A stretch of 64,000 nucleotides of DNA from Paraphoma chrysanthemicola (lineage: Eukaryota > Ascomycota > Dothideomycetes > Pleosporales > Phaeosphaeriaceae): NCBI GenBank assembly GCA_020744225.1, contig JAGMWG010000008.1:806001-870000 (forward strand). Reading direction: 5' to 3'. Made by a program: the position numbers and the translations under genes. Positions within the stretch are counted from its first letter, which is position 1; each line of letters begins with the position of its first letter. The notes beneath the pieces are model-generated. The model was given only the letters and a program-made list of their open reading frames with translations, had not been told where the DNA came from and did not search any database. This document shows positions 34,621-46,391 of the stretch, piece after piece.

Positions 34621-35537
34621 ATGCCGACCAAACTGATGATGGTCTTCGTCGCGATGGACTTCCTCTTCGCTGGTTGCGGAGGACTGTTGCTGGGCTTCTC
34701 TCTGATATCAGAGCAGTCGATGCGGGACACACCGACTGTGAACAACGTCACCCAAAACCTGCTGCTCGGCCAGTGTCCATTAACAGGTACGACGCCCTGA
34801 CAGCGGTCGAGGAGTGAATTGAAGTCTCGATATTGCGGCACTACTGTGGCGCTGGCCGTGACACGCACCACTGGATGGCACAGTACATTAAATGGAGTAC
34901 TAACATCCTGTAGCTGGCGTCGTGAACGCAATCTTCGTCTTCGTCACATTTCTCCTCTCGCTCCCTGCGCTCTTCTTGCCCACGAATCGAGGCTGGCTTC
35001 GCACTCAAGGCTGGCTGGTAGTCGTCTGTGGAACCTTTACGCTTGGGCTTGGTATCGCCATTTGGGTGGAGACATTGCAGACCCGCCAAAACCTTAACGT
35101 GCTCTGGGGACGTGAAAGTCCGCTTATTCAGAGCCTTTTGCAGCAGAAGGTGAGTAGTCTCCATCAGCACTAAGTCTTTTGCGTTCACATGGGGATGCTA
35201 AGCGACACTACGCCATCTCGGTGGAGCCGAGTGCGGCGGTATGCAGTCAGATGCTGACAGCATCTAGTTCGATTGCTGCGGCTACTTCAACTCAACTACG
35301 CCTCCCTTCGTCATTGACAGCACTTGCAAGAATCCGCTTGTTGCGGCGCAGAAGGGTGGCTGCATTGGCAACTTCTCGTCATTTGCGAACCGTTATCTGG
35401 ATCAAATCTTCACTGCGGCCTTTGGCATCGTTGGCGTTGACTTCATTCTGGTCCTTTGCGTCGCCATGGTTCTGAAGCACAGGCAAGAGCAGGAGCGTTA
35501 CCGCCACATCGATGAGAAGAACGGCGGTGGCTTCTGA
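34621..35537 (+). CDS. PLS1: Fungal tetraspanin Pls1
   Basis: Four-pass membrane protein; in plant pathogens Pls1 is needed for penetration-peg formation by appressoria, and in saprobes for ascospore germination. Three exons: 34621-34786, 34914-35149, 35268-35537; introns 127 and 118 nt, 223 aa, the family's length. The ATG has a CCGCCACC context. Seen features: TM1 LMMVFVAMDFLFAGCGGLLLGF, TM2 GVVNAIFVFVTFLLSLPALFLP, TM3 GWLVVVCGTFTLGLGIAIWV, the large loop with the tetraspanin CCG motif (FDCCGYFNSTTPPFV) and two further cysteines (STC, GGC), TM4 IFTAAFGIVGVDFILVLCVAMVL, and the Pls1-typical tail ERYRHIDEKNG. Intron 2 falls immediately before the CCG motif. It is transcribed away from the MADS-box gene. 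Confidence 0.93.
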
Positions 35538-36905
35538 GTGGCGTGACAGGTCGTGATCGTGGACGTCAACAAAGGAGGGCGATCGAGCCGGCCAATGCTC
35601 CCATGTGCAAGTGGCAGTTGTGATCGGACTGTGACAGAGAGGAGGTGTGGTAGGCGTACGGCGCGATGGGATTCATGCTGCGTGGAAGTAATGATGGAGA
35701 GATCAGAGCACAGGACACGAGAGATGCATCAAAATACCTTTCGTCGGATTGCATTCATTCTGTATTTAGCGTTTTGGCCCTAGACACTTCAACCATATAG
35801 CTCAATCGACTTGCATTGAGCCACATAACATTGTCTACTCTCGTCCTGCAAGCGTGAGGCCGTCGCTCGAGCTGTCGACTCTTCAGACATAGAGACGCCA
35901 CAATCGAGAAACTAACGTCTTTCAAGACATGACACCACTTCTCGTCCTGGGATCCCTTCACGTCGTAAACCCATTTCCAACACCAAGCTTCATCCCTCGT
36001 GCAAACGACACGCTCGGCAGCCGGCACTGGATGAAACACAGACCACGACGCCACCTATCCACAAGACAACCGTGCCAGACCTCAGGGTCCGTGAAGCACC
36101 GCACACACACAAGCATTGCCCCGAATCTGTACACTACATTTCATCTCCGCCCTGGAACTTCCCACGCACGCAGGACGAGTCATGCCCACGAATTTCCCCG
36201 TGGTAGCTTCCGCCCCCCAATTGCTCCGATTGTCCGCAGCAGCAGGAGCACACCGCACCGCACCGCACCGCACTGCAGCGCGAAATCTTGAATTCGCAAT
36301 TCCACCATGCAGTGTGACAGGAGCTTCTTTGCTTGAGCTACCCACTTGCCAGTCTCCCCATCCGCTGATCCCAGTACGAAGGATTCCGCAGACCGCGTAT
36401 TTCCTCTTCTAGACTGTCTTGGCGTTCTTGCTTGGTTTGTTGGTGTAGGCTTGCCTCGGATAGCGGGAAATGGCAGGGTGCTTACTCACTTGCGGTTGTT
36501 TCCTTTGTTGGCATGTGATCAGGGCGGGCGCCCACCCGGATGCTGGGTGCGTGCGGTTTGCTTGTTGTTAGTGCAGGGCACGCAATTAGACGGACGGAAA
36601 GCGGTGCCGGATGGGCCTGGTTGTTTGTGCCCCTGACACTGGGAAATGCGGGGTGGTGAGGACGGTTAATTTGCGCTGGGACGGGGGTATGGGATCGGGG
36701 AAGGGAAGCGAGATTGCGTGCTGTGAGGACAACAACAACATTTCCACCAAGAGGCTTGATGATTAGCAGACAGACGAATGTCGACGACTGTCACAGAAGC
36801 TTGACCCTTGTGTACGAATTTTGTTGATATCATTTGATTGAGTAGTTGAATGTAGGTTACTTTCACAAGGACACATTTCGTAAGGGGAGTTTACAGACGC
36901 CGATA
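35538..36905. other. Gene-free convergent region with a CACCG repeat
   Basis: 1368 bases between converging genes (PLS1 plus, unknown minus). No supported gene. It includes the short pentanucleotide repeat listed separately and the 3' UTRs of both genes. Confidence 0.4.
36251..36273. repeat. Short CACCG tandem repeat
   Basis: Four perfect tandem copies of the pentamer CACCG plus a partial fifth, directly visible. Too short to be a functional array; likely a polymorphic microsatellite. Confidence 0.8.
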
Positions 36906-39209
36906 TTATGACGCCAGCTCCATTCGAAGTTGTGTAGCCGCAGCATCATCTTCATCGTCTTCGTCGCCAAAGATGCCACTAGTAGGTAGCGCTTTGCGCG
37001 ACTTTGCAGCTTTGCGGAAGATATCTGTGACCCTCAGCTGCTTCGCCTCACCTTCGTCACCAAACACATCATGATGTTTCTTGCCTCCGATCCGGACGGC
37101 GTGCTCCAGACGGGCAGAAAGTCGCTCCACCGAATCCTTTGCTTCTAGGATCGTTAGGTCGACTACCGCGCCAGCCTCTACGATCGAATTGCCTAGCATT
37201 TTGACATGTTGAGCGAGAGCATCTACGACTCTGTTGAACTCCCTCGTCTCAGAGATTTCTGGAGCTGGCGCCATGATGGGTGATGAGCCTGCCTGCGATG
37301 GCGCAGGGCTGGTCAGAGGAAGATATGGAACTGATGGCAAGCCGGGCCCAATTGCAACATCTAGGAGGGTCATACGAGCCGCTAAGAAGCCGTAGTTTGT
37401 GTTCTTGTTGATGCGCAAGTTGGGCGATGTGTCGAGATGTCTATGTAATAGATCTGGAAGCTGAGGGTCAGCCAAGGGAAAGTTAACCGTGGTCGGGTGA
37501 AGAAGAAAGCAGAGGGCTATGTGTCTTTGCAGGTATGATGTCAGTGGAGACTCGGCAGGCAGGGCTCGGACGAGATTGCGCTGGAGAATAGGATCGGTGA
37601 GTCGCAAAGCAAGTTGAGGGAGTACGTCGCTGAGCTGCGCTATGATTCGATTGGAAGATTCATGGAACGTGGAGCTTCCTACGCCCTGAGTTAATTTTTG
37701 ATTGTCGGCAAAGTTGCAAATGATTGCTTCGACGGCATTCTGGACATGTCGAAGTAAGTCCAAGTCTGTCAAGACCCTGTCGTCCAAGCAGACGTGGCAG
37801 AGGAGCAGGAACGCATGACCTCGTGTCTTAGTCCGGAGCCTGATAGTGTTAGTCATGTTTGACACATTGAGGTCTGAGACTGACCATGGTGCTGCTGTTT
37901 CCAACAACCTTACAATCGACTTGAGCGATCGCGGGAGAGGATTCAAACGCTCTGAGTGAGTATCAAACGCTGGCAAAAGTTGGCTTTCAGAAGCTAGGCC
38001 TTTGACGTCGCCTCCTACTGTCCTGAAAATGGCATCTAACCGGTTGCGGTCGAGGAGCGTATGCAGATGGTCATGATGTGACTGGGATTTGTCAGACAGA
38101 AGACGCATCACCTTTGTATGATTACCAATACCTCCAGAATTTCGAGATACCTGAAGTCTAATGCATCACTTTCCTCAGAGCAGACTACTGCGCTTAGCTG
38201 AAGTCACACCAGAAGATCAAGGAACGCTTACTTTGATCGATCATCCACGAAGCCAATTCCCCAGGAAGCTCCTGTAGGCGGAATGCCTGATGGGCGAAGC
38301 CAGAGTGAAAGGCCTGGTCACGGGTAACTGCATCTCGGAAGCTGGAGGTCCAGCGATGCTTCGGTAGTGTGTGCACGGGGAATCGGGAGCGGACAGCAAT
38401 GGAGTCGGATGTGTCGCAAAAGAAATGATAGACCTTGTCTTCTTGAGTGGCATTTGTTCGTTGCATGGCGAGAAAGAGACGGTGTGCCTTGTCAGGGTCA
38501 TCATCGCCCTCGATGGCTTTCCCAAGTGCGTCTTCATCGAATGTGAAATCAGCCGAGGGGGCGTCTTCTACGGCCTGGAGATGGGCCTTGTGTTCGATGA
38601 TTCGCTGTTCGATCTCCCTGTTCTTCTGCACGGTATCTACAACCTGATCGAAGGGCCGCTTCTTGCTCGCCCGTTTCCTCTCAGGCTTCCGCAGTCCGTC
38701 ATCGTCAGTCTCGGTCGTACGCTTCGAGCGTGTGATTGGTGTAACTGTCTTGAGACTGGTGGTAGGCACGCCCCAATCTAGATCCGGGAGCGAATCACTG
38801 TCGGAGTCCGAATTGAGTACCACTTGCTCACCATTGGACACGGTGCGCTTGCTTGCGCCAGAATTGGCCGAGGTCTGAGACGTCGTTGGAGGCTGCGCAT
38901 CCGTAATGGTAGTGCCAGAAGACGCAGACGCAGGCGGCGGGATAACAGTGTCTTGGGCACCCGGCACAGCAGGTGTGTTGATAGTCAACGGGGCGGAATG
39001 GGGTGGTTTGCAGGAGGGGCTCGCCGCTCCCAACGGCGGTGTGGGCGCACCAGTTGCATCTGACGTTGGTTGTAATGTTAGCCTGCACTGCCCATGGAGG
39101 GGCTGAGGATGCGGGTACCTTGCAGCTGTGGGGTACCTTGCGGGCGTCCGCGCGAGCCTTGGGAGACGGGCGAGAAGAAGTCGCGGATGCTCCTCTTCTG
39201 CGGCTTCAT
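36906..39209 (-). CDS. Unknown protein with N-terminal PIP-box-like motif, five introns or fewer
   Basis: Not recognised. Proposed exons: 39209-39119, 39059-38232, 38187-38132, 38081-37885, 37839-36906, giving 701 aa; introns 59, 44, 50 and 45 nt. All joins keep phase. The last intron (GTCAGT donor, ACTAAC branch) is a multiple of three and open, so retention would add 15 residues. The N-terminus begins KPQKRSIRDFFSP, close to a PCNA-interacting peptide (K/Q-x2-I-x2-FF). Residues 30-200 are disordered with an acidic serine stretch (NSDSDSDSLPDLDWG) and basic patches (KRASKKRPFDQ). The remainder is helical and leucine-rich, with an acidic end containing FGDEDDEDD. The combination points to a chromatin or DNA-replication/repair protein; this is inference. 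Divergent from the flippase gene. Confidence 0.65.
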
Positions 39210-40616
39210 GGCCGCTGGAGGCGGGATATGGTAAGAGATGGTGGGGTGGTGTTGATGCTTGGCGCGTCCGGGCCTGTGGGAAGCCAGACGCGATCTCGTC
39301 GGCGCGCTGTCACGCGCGGGCGATGGCCGCTAGGAAACGCTAATGCTGCAGCTTAGGGAGCTCACCATGCAGCGGAGTCCTGGCCATCCGCATCCGAGTA
39401 CGTGCAATACTACTGCTGCCCACAGCAATCTGAGTATGCATTCACGATGGCAAATGCTGCATGATCTGGAACACGCGGTTTCCCCATCTCACGAGAGGGG
39501 CCGAGGCCACGACGACGTTTCAAGTGTTTCGCATGATGTGCGCTCCGTACTCTGCATCTGGGTCTCGGATTGCGAGATCTGCCTCCTGCCGCATGGCACA
39601 GTGACCCGGCCTGAGGCACTGAACCAGCTCGCTTGACGTGTGTCCTTAGTCCGCAAGATGGCGGACGAAACGACCCTGCATAAACGAGACTAGGGAAAGA
39701 TTAGTGGGTGCAAATACGTAGACTCCGGCGAAACGCTATCCGCACGAGGTCATCAACAGTATAGTAATAACGAGCACCATGCTTAGAAGTGGTGCTGACT
39801 TTGCCGCGCATGGCCAAAACTATGCAGCCCAGGGTCGCGGCGCAGTCTCATTTGCTGACAGTGCTGCGCTGACCGGGCTGTGAGAAGTGTGGTAGTCCCT
39901 GGCGCTGACACTGAGCCTCCTCGATCAGCAGCCTGGCTGACAGGACAGACGCTGCTGTTTATGGATGACCGCTACAACTTCAACAGCGTGTTCCTAAATC
40001 GAACGCACCCTGCCCGGCACGCGGAATCGCGAATTTTCCATTTTCCAGCATTTTCATCGACCAGCGGACCGTCCGGGCATTAGCATCGTAGGGCTCTAGC
40101 GTCGCGTCTAAGCAAAAGCCGTGGGCGTCCGGCCGAAGTTGGAACGGGACGTGTGTAAGCATCGCGCAAACGTTCACTGGAACGGGACGAAAGCATCATT
40201 GTCGAAGAAGGGTCCACCGCCACTTCTTCCTCCCTCGCCGTCTTGCTGCATTTCCCATTGACACGTCTCGCGCTTTGCGACTGCCAAAATCGTTGTTGCT
40301 GCGCAGCCCGCCGTAAATCTTACACGCTGCGCCCCGTTTTTGGTGTAGTACCTAGTATCCACGCATCGCGCTCGCTGCCAGGGTTCCTTAATATCCGTTG
40401 CAGCCGACTCGTTTACGACGCTCATCTGGCTTCACCCCTTCACCACCACAACACCACCAACCACCGGCCGCCTGCAAACAAACTCCCTCGCGCCATCGTG
40501 TCTGCTGCTCCAGGCAAATTGGCTCTGCGCGCAGCGTAAAGGCCCTCCCGGCTGAGGCCGGACGCTCGCTCTCGGAGCTCCGCAGCACCCACGACGCCGC
40601 CAGCACCGCCGCCACC
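39210..40616. promoter_or_regulatory. Divergent promoter region upstream of the flippase gene
   Basis: 1407 bases between divergent starts. No supported gene. The last 250 bases before 40617 are CA/CT-rich, typical of a fungal leader, ending in a strong GCCGCCACC start context. Confidence 0.4.
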
Positions 40617-43600
40617 ATGTCGCTGCAGCCTCCGAACGACGACATGATGCCCATTGAGCAGGTCGAGACCTCGCACCCCCAGAAGCGGATACGATGGGCA
40701 ACTCACCGCGCGACGGGCGTAAAAGCGCAGAACAAGCGGGAGAGCCTCAAGGCCAGGTTGCACCGCCGGATCGGCTCGGGTGAGAAGCGAGACTCGATAG
40801 GCAAAGAAGGAGGGCCAGAGGAGGACCTTTCGCCAGACGCCTCAGATGCGGGCAGTGACGAGTCTGACCCCGGGCGGAGGGTCTACTTCAATGTCCCCCT
40901 GGCGCAGACGGAGCGCGACGAGGACGGCCACCCGACCGCACAGTACGCGCGCAACAAGATAAGGACCGCCAAATACACGCCTCTCAGCTTCGTCCCGAAG
41001 AACTTGTGGTTCCAATTCCACAACATCGCGAACGTTTACTTTTTGTTCATCATTATTCTGGGTGTATGTTGCAGCTGCCATGGCGGGTTGCACAGCGCTG
41101 ACGAGCTATGCTCTAGATCTTCTCCATTTTCGGAGCTTCGAACCCAGCACTGAACGCCGTCCCTCTCATCGTCATTCTCGTTGTGACCGCCGTCAAGGAC
41201 GCCATTGAAGATTGGCGGAGAACTGTGCTGGACAACGAGCTCAACAATGCTCCAGTACACAGATTGGTCGACTTCAACAACGTCAACACCGCCGAAGACA
41301 CTGTCTCGTTATGGCGCAGGATCAAGAAGGCGAGCACGAAGATTGTAATTTCGACGTGGCGGGCAATAAAGCGAACCACGAGCAAGAAAGGCAATAAAGC
41401 AAAGGGCAAACAGGAGCATAGCGGTGACGGCTCGAGACCCTCCATTGAAACACGACGAGCGTCTGTGGTATCACGCCGAGAATCCTACTTCAGTGCCGAG
41501 ACAGGCATCCAGATGACTCCCGTCCCCTCTCCGCTCCCCGGACAGTCGCCAAGCCACTCTCCACCCTTGACACAAGGACCCGGCGAGAATGATAAGATTC
41601 GAGGAGCAGACACAAGAGGCACTGTCCACAAGAAGTTCTGGGGCAGCGTGATGAACCCGTACAAAACTGCTCCCGAAAAGGCACGTTTCAAGAAAGATGC
41701 ATGGAAAAATGTTCAGGTCGGCGATTTCATTCGTCTCTACAACGATGAAGAAATTCCCGCGGATGTCGTCGTCTTGTCGACTTCGTCTGACGATGGTGCA
41801 TGCTACGTCGAAACGAAGAATCTGGATGGCGAAACGAATCTTAAAGTGCGCAATGCGCTTCACTGCACCCGCGACGTCCGACACGCCCGCCACTGCGAAC
41901 GCGCCGAATTCGTCATCGAAAGCGAAGGGCCACACTCGAATCTGTATGCCTACAGCGCCGCCATCCGATGGCAGCAGCACAACGCAAAGGATCCGGAAGC
42001 GCCCACATACGAGATGGTGGAGCCCGTCTCGATCAACAACCTTCTTCTCCGTGGATGCCAACTGCGCAACACAGAATGGGTCTTGGGTGTCGTCGTTTTC
42101 ACTGGGGAGGAAACCAAGATCATGATCAACTCAGGTATCACGCCTAGTAAGCGTGCCAGGATCTCCAAGGAACTCAACTGGAACGTCATCTACAACTTCA
42201 TCGTCCTTTTCATCCTCTGTCTGATCTCTGGAATTGTTCTTGGAGTGACCTGGGCTCGGGATGACACGTCGCACGCCATTTTCGAGTTTGGTTCCTATGG
42301 TGGCAGCCCCGCAACAGATGGTGTAATTTCCTTCTGGGCCGGTGTCATTCTGTTCCAGAATTTGGTACCAATTTCTCTGTACATCACCTTGGAAATCATC
42401 CGCACCCTGCAGGCGTTGTTCATCTACAGCGACGTGCAAATGTACTATGAGAAGCTCGACTATCCCTGCACACCCAAATCCTGGAATATCTCGGATGACG
42501 TTGGACAGATCGAGTACATCTTTTCTGACAAAACCGGTACGCTCACGCAGAATGTCATGGAATTCAAGAAGTGCACGATCAATGGCGTCCCTTACGGAGA
42601 GGCATATACGGAAGCTCAGGCCGGCATGCAGCGCAGACAAGGAATCGATGTTGAGGTCGAAGGCGCTCGCGCTCGCGAACAGATTGCTCGAGATCGCGTT
42701 CGTATGATTGAAGGAATTCGTAAGATGCATGACAATCCCTATTTGTGGGACGATGATCTCACCTTTGTGGCTCCGGACTACGTCGACGACTTAGCTGGAG
42801 AATCTGGAAGGGAGCAACAAGCTGCCAACGAAAACTTCATGATTGCCTTGGCTCTTTGTCACACAGTCGTCACCGAGCGTACCCCTGGCGATCCTCCGAA
42901 GATTGAGTTCAAGGCTCAGTCTCCCGATGAAGCCGCCCTTGTGGCTACCGCGCGCGATGTGGGATTCACTTTTGTCGGCCGACAGGACGATCGTTTGATT
43001 GTCAATGTGCTTGGAGAAGAACGCAAGTATCAGGTTCTGAACACACTCGAATTCAATTCCACGAGGAAGCGAATGAGTGCAATTATCAGAATGCCAGATG
43101 ACAAGATCATGCTTTTCTGCAAGGGCGCTGACAGCATGATTTACTCTCGCTTGGTTCCCAACGAGCAGCGGCAATTGCGCGCTAGCACTGGCGAGCATCT
43201 TGAGATGTTTGCTCGAGAAGGTCTACGCACATTGTGTATTGCTCAAAAAGAATTGTCGCAAGAAGAGTATGAGGAATGGAATAAGGACTACGACATCGCC
43301 GCAAATGCCGTCGTCGGACGTGAAGACAAGCTCGAAGAAGTATCTGATCGCATCGAAAACCAGCTCTGGTTGATCGGAGGCACGGCTATCGAAGATCGTT
43401 TACAAGACGGTGTGCCCGAGTCTATTTCGCTTCTCGGCCAAGCTGGAATCAAGCTTTGGGTGTTGACCGGCGATAAAGTAGAGACGGCCATCAATATCGG
43501 ATTCTCATGCAATCTGCTGGACAACGACATGGATCTTATCATTCTCAAGGTCACCGACGATAACGTCTCATCCATTGAGGCGCAGCTGGATGAGAAGCTC

Positions 43601-45419
43601 AAGATATTTGGCCTAATCGGTTCGGAGGAAGAGTTGGCCGCCGCACAGACAGATCACGAGCCACCACCTCCAACTCACGCTCTCATCATCGACGGTGATA
43701 CACTCAAGCTGGCTCTGGACGATTCTGTCAAGCGAAAGTTTTTGCTACTGTGCAGACGCTGCCGTTCCGTACTATGCTGCCGTGTCAGTCCTAGCCAGAA
43801 GGCCGCGGTTGTCAACATGGTGAAAACTGGCTTGGATTGTTTGACACTCGCTATTGGTGACGGTGCGAACGATGTCGCTATGATCCAAGAAGCTCATGTA
43901 GGCATTGGCATTGCCGGTGTCGAAGGTCGTGCAGCAGTAATGTCGTCGGACTATGCCATTGGCCAATTCCGTTTCCTGACCCGTCTTGTCCTTGTGCATG
44001 GCCGATGGTCATATCGCAGGTTGGCAGAGACGATTGCCAACTTCTTCTACAAGGTTAGTCTTCGAATAGCATCGACTCGCGTGGGGATTTCTAACAACGA
44101 AACAGAATATTATCTGGGTGTTCGCCCTTTTCTGGTACCAGATCTACACCAATTTCGACAGCCAGTATATCTTCGACTACACGTACATCATTTTCTTCAA
44201 CCTTGCATTCACGTCCCTTCCCGTCATTGTCATGGGTGTCTTGGATCAAGACGTCGACGACAAAGTGTCCTTGGCTGTGCCTCAGCTTTACCGCCGTGGT
44301 ATCGAACGAAAGGAATGGACGCAGCCGAAGTTCTGGTACGTGTATGCCTGCGGGGCCCTCAAATCGTACTAACACGCTTGTAGGGCATATATGCTTGACG
44401 GCGTTTACCAATCTCTGATTGCTTTCTACTTCGTTTACGAACTCTTCTCTACTGGTGTTTTTGCGACTGCCAGTGGCCTCGATCTTGCCGAATATCGCCG
44501 TATGGGCGTTTACGCAGCTACTGCAGCTGTGATGGCCGCTAACATCTACGTCCTCTACAACTCGTACCGATGGGATTGGCTGATGCTTCTCATCATCGTC
44601 ATCAGTACCCTTCTCGTCTGGTTCTGGACTGGAGTCTACACATCCTTTACCTCCAGCGCCCAGTTTTACAAAGCCGGCGCAGAAGTCTATGGCAACGTGA
44701 ACTTCTGGGCTTACTTGCTTGTCGCCGTCATCGCCTGTCTGCTTCCACGATTCATATTCAAGTTTGTACAAAAGACGTACTTTCCCCTCGATGTCGACAT
44801 CATCCGTGAGCAAGTCAAGCTCGGTAAATTCGACTATTTACGGCAGAATACCAGTTACCTACCCCCTCCGCCGCAAAAGGTTGGTGGTTCCCAGCAGCCC
44901 TCAGATGTCGATGCGGCGAAGTACAAAGCCGCCAATGCTGACATTGCGGATGAGGACGTGCGCCCAATCTATCCTCCCTCTGTTGCCCCCACTGCAACAA
45001 CACACAATGCGAGGAGCCAAAACGGGTCCAACAGCACAGATTATACATACCGTCGCTCTATGGAGGGGTTGCCTCCCGCCACGCGAGTGTCAACAGAATA
45101 CCGCGTGCGACCCAGTTACGACCGTGCCAGGATGTCGATGGATCGCGTACGTCCCAGTTTTGAGGCAAGCAATGACTTCACTTCAGCAGCCATGTTGACA
45201 CGTATGGAATCTGCGCACAGCCGCAACAGCTATCACGGCAACCGCGTGAGCGTGCAAGGCATGGGCAACGGCTACCAGTCCACACAACCAAACCTAGGAA
45301 GTAGATTACGAAACGCTATCCGCAGAGCAACCATCACAAGGGAAGAAGCACCGCCAGACCTGCAAGACGCTCCGGAGCTACCCGCGCCCAAGAGTCCGCC
45401 CAAGAGTCCACCACGGTAG
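40617..45419 (+). CDS. P4-type ATPase phospholipid flippase (Dnf1/Dnf2 class)
   Basis: Moves phospholipids from the outer or lumenal leaflet to the cytosolic leaflet at the plasma membrane and endosomes, with a Cdc50-type partner. Four exons: 40617-41063, 41117-44053, 44106-44335, 44384-45419 (introns 53, 52, 48 nt; the last has a TACTAAC branch); 1549 aa, matching the long Dnf1/2 class. The start context is near perfect (GCCGCCACCATGTC). Motifs: ARNKIRTAKYTPLSFVPKNLWFQFHNIANVYFL before TM1, VETKNLDGETNLK in the actuator domain with the DGET loop, ISLYITLE in TM4, phosphorylation site DKTGTLTQN (aspartate about 620), KGADSMIYSRL, TGDKVETAINI and GDGANDVAMIQ. The cytosolic tail is serine-rich and proline-rich, ending PKSPPKSPPR, probably phosphorylated. 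Confidence 0.95.
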
Positions 45420-46391
45420 CGCCGTTGGATGTACGAATGAGGATGAGCATGGCATATATTCTTTCCGCTGACGACACATTGTATATAATTTCACGCACGC
45501 TTGAGCGTTTTATTCCATCACATCATTAGCTTGTTAATCTGCGGAGCAAGCCGGCGTTTGTTGGTGTTTTAAGTTGCAATTCGATTCCCTCCTTTGAGCA
45601 TTTTTTTTTAGGGAAGTGTATGGAGAAAGTAGACCGACAGGTACGATAGACACTGATGAGTATGGGAGTCTCGGTGGAGTGTAGATAGGTAATTGGGCCA
45701 GTACTTACTGGTTTTTTTTGTTCAAAATTACCATTTCTTCTGCCGCGCATGTATGCGAGAGTCTACTACCAGCTCGTGACAACCTTCGCGATGCTGGCAA
45801 TCGTGCGGGTCTTCCCGTTCAAAGATCTGGCGCGGTTGGCTAGTAGCACGACAACTTAGACTGAATCCATTAAGAATGGCCATTCCCGACATGCCGTCCC
45901 TGAGACAGCGCACAAAAAGACAGGGTTGTCGCTGTGGTTGAATGGGGAAGGGTAAGTGGTCTTGGCAGGCACTTGCACGCGCTGGTGGGGCGCTAAGGAA
46001 GGCGCGTTCACAGGCGCGTTTGCGATTCTTTGAGCCGAACTTTAGTGCTCTGACATCCTCCATCCACTCGCACTCACCACAACGTCGACCGCCAGCATCA
46101 CACCGTTGTCTCCACGCTCCTTCACCAGTACCCACTACCGCACTGACTCTCCTTTGCCACATATAAGACGCCTCCTTTGCACCACACCCTCTTGTTCTGC
46201 CACCTTTCGCTGACAGTGCACTCAAAGGCGCACAGGTTCCGGGGTTAGATAGCATCATCCTCTAGATAGACAAGTGCACCACTTCTCTGTGTCTCTGCAA
46301 CAGACTGAGGGCGGGCAATGCCTGATTGCTCTTTGTCGTAGTGCTGCGAGATACTGCGGCTGTTCGCCGGGCCGGGCCTGGGTGATTGACA
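45420..46391. other. Intergenic: flippase 3' flank and SEN1 promoter
   Basis: 972 bases without a supported gene. T-rich tracts at about 45601-45610 and 45713-45720 lie in the flippase 3' flank. The stretch 45940-46200 is CT/CA-rich and promoter-like. Confidence 0.4.
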
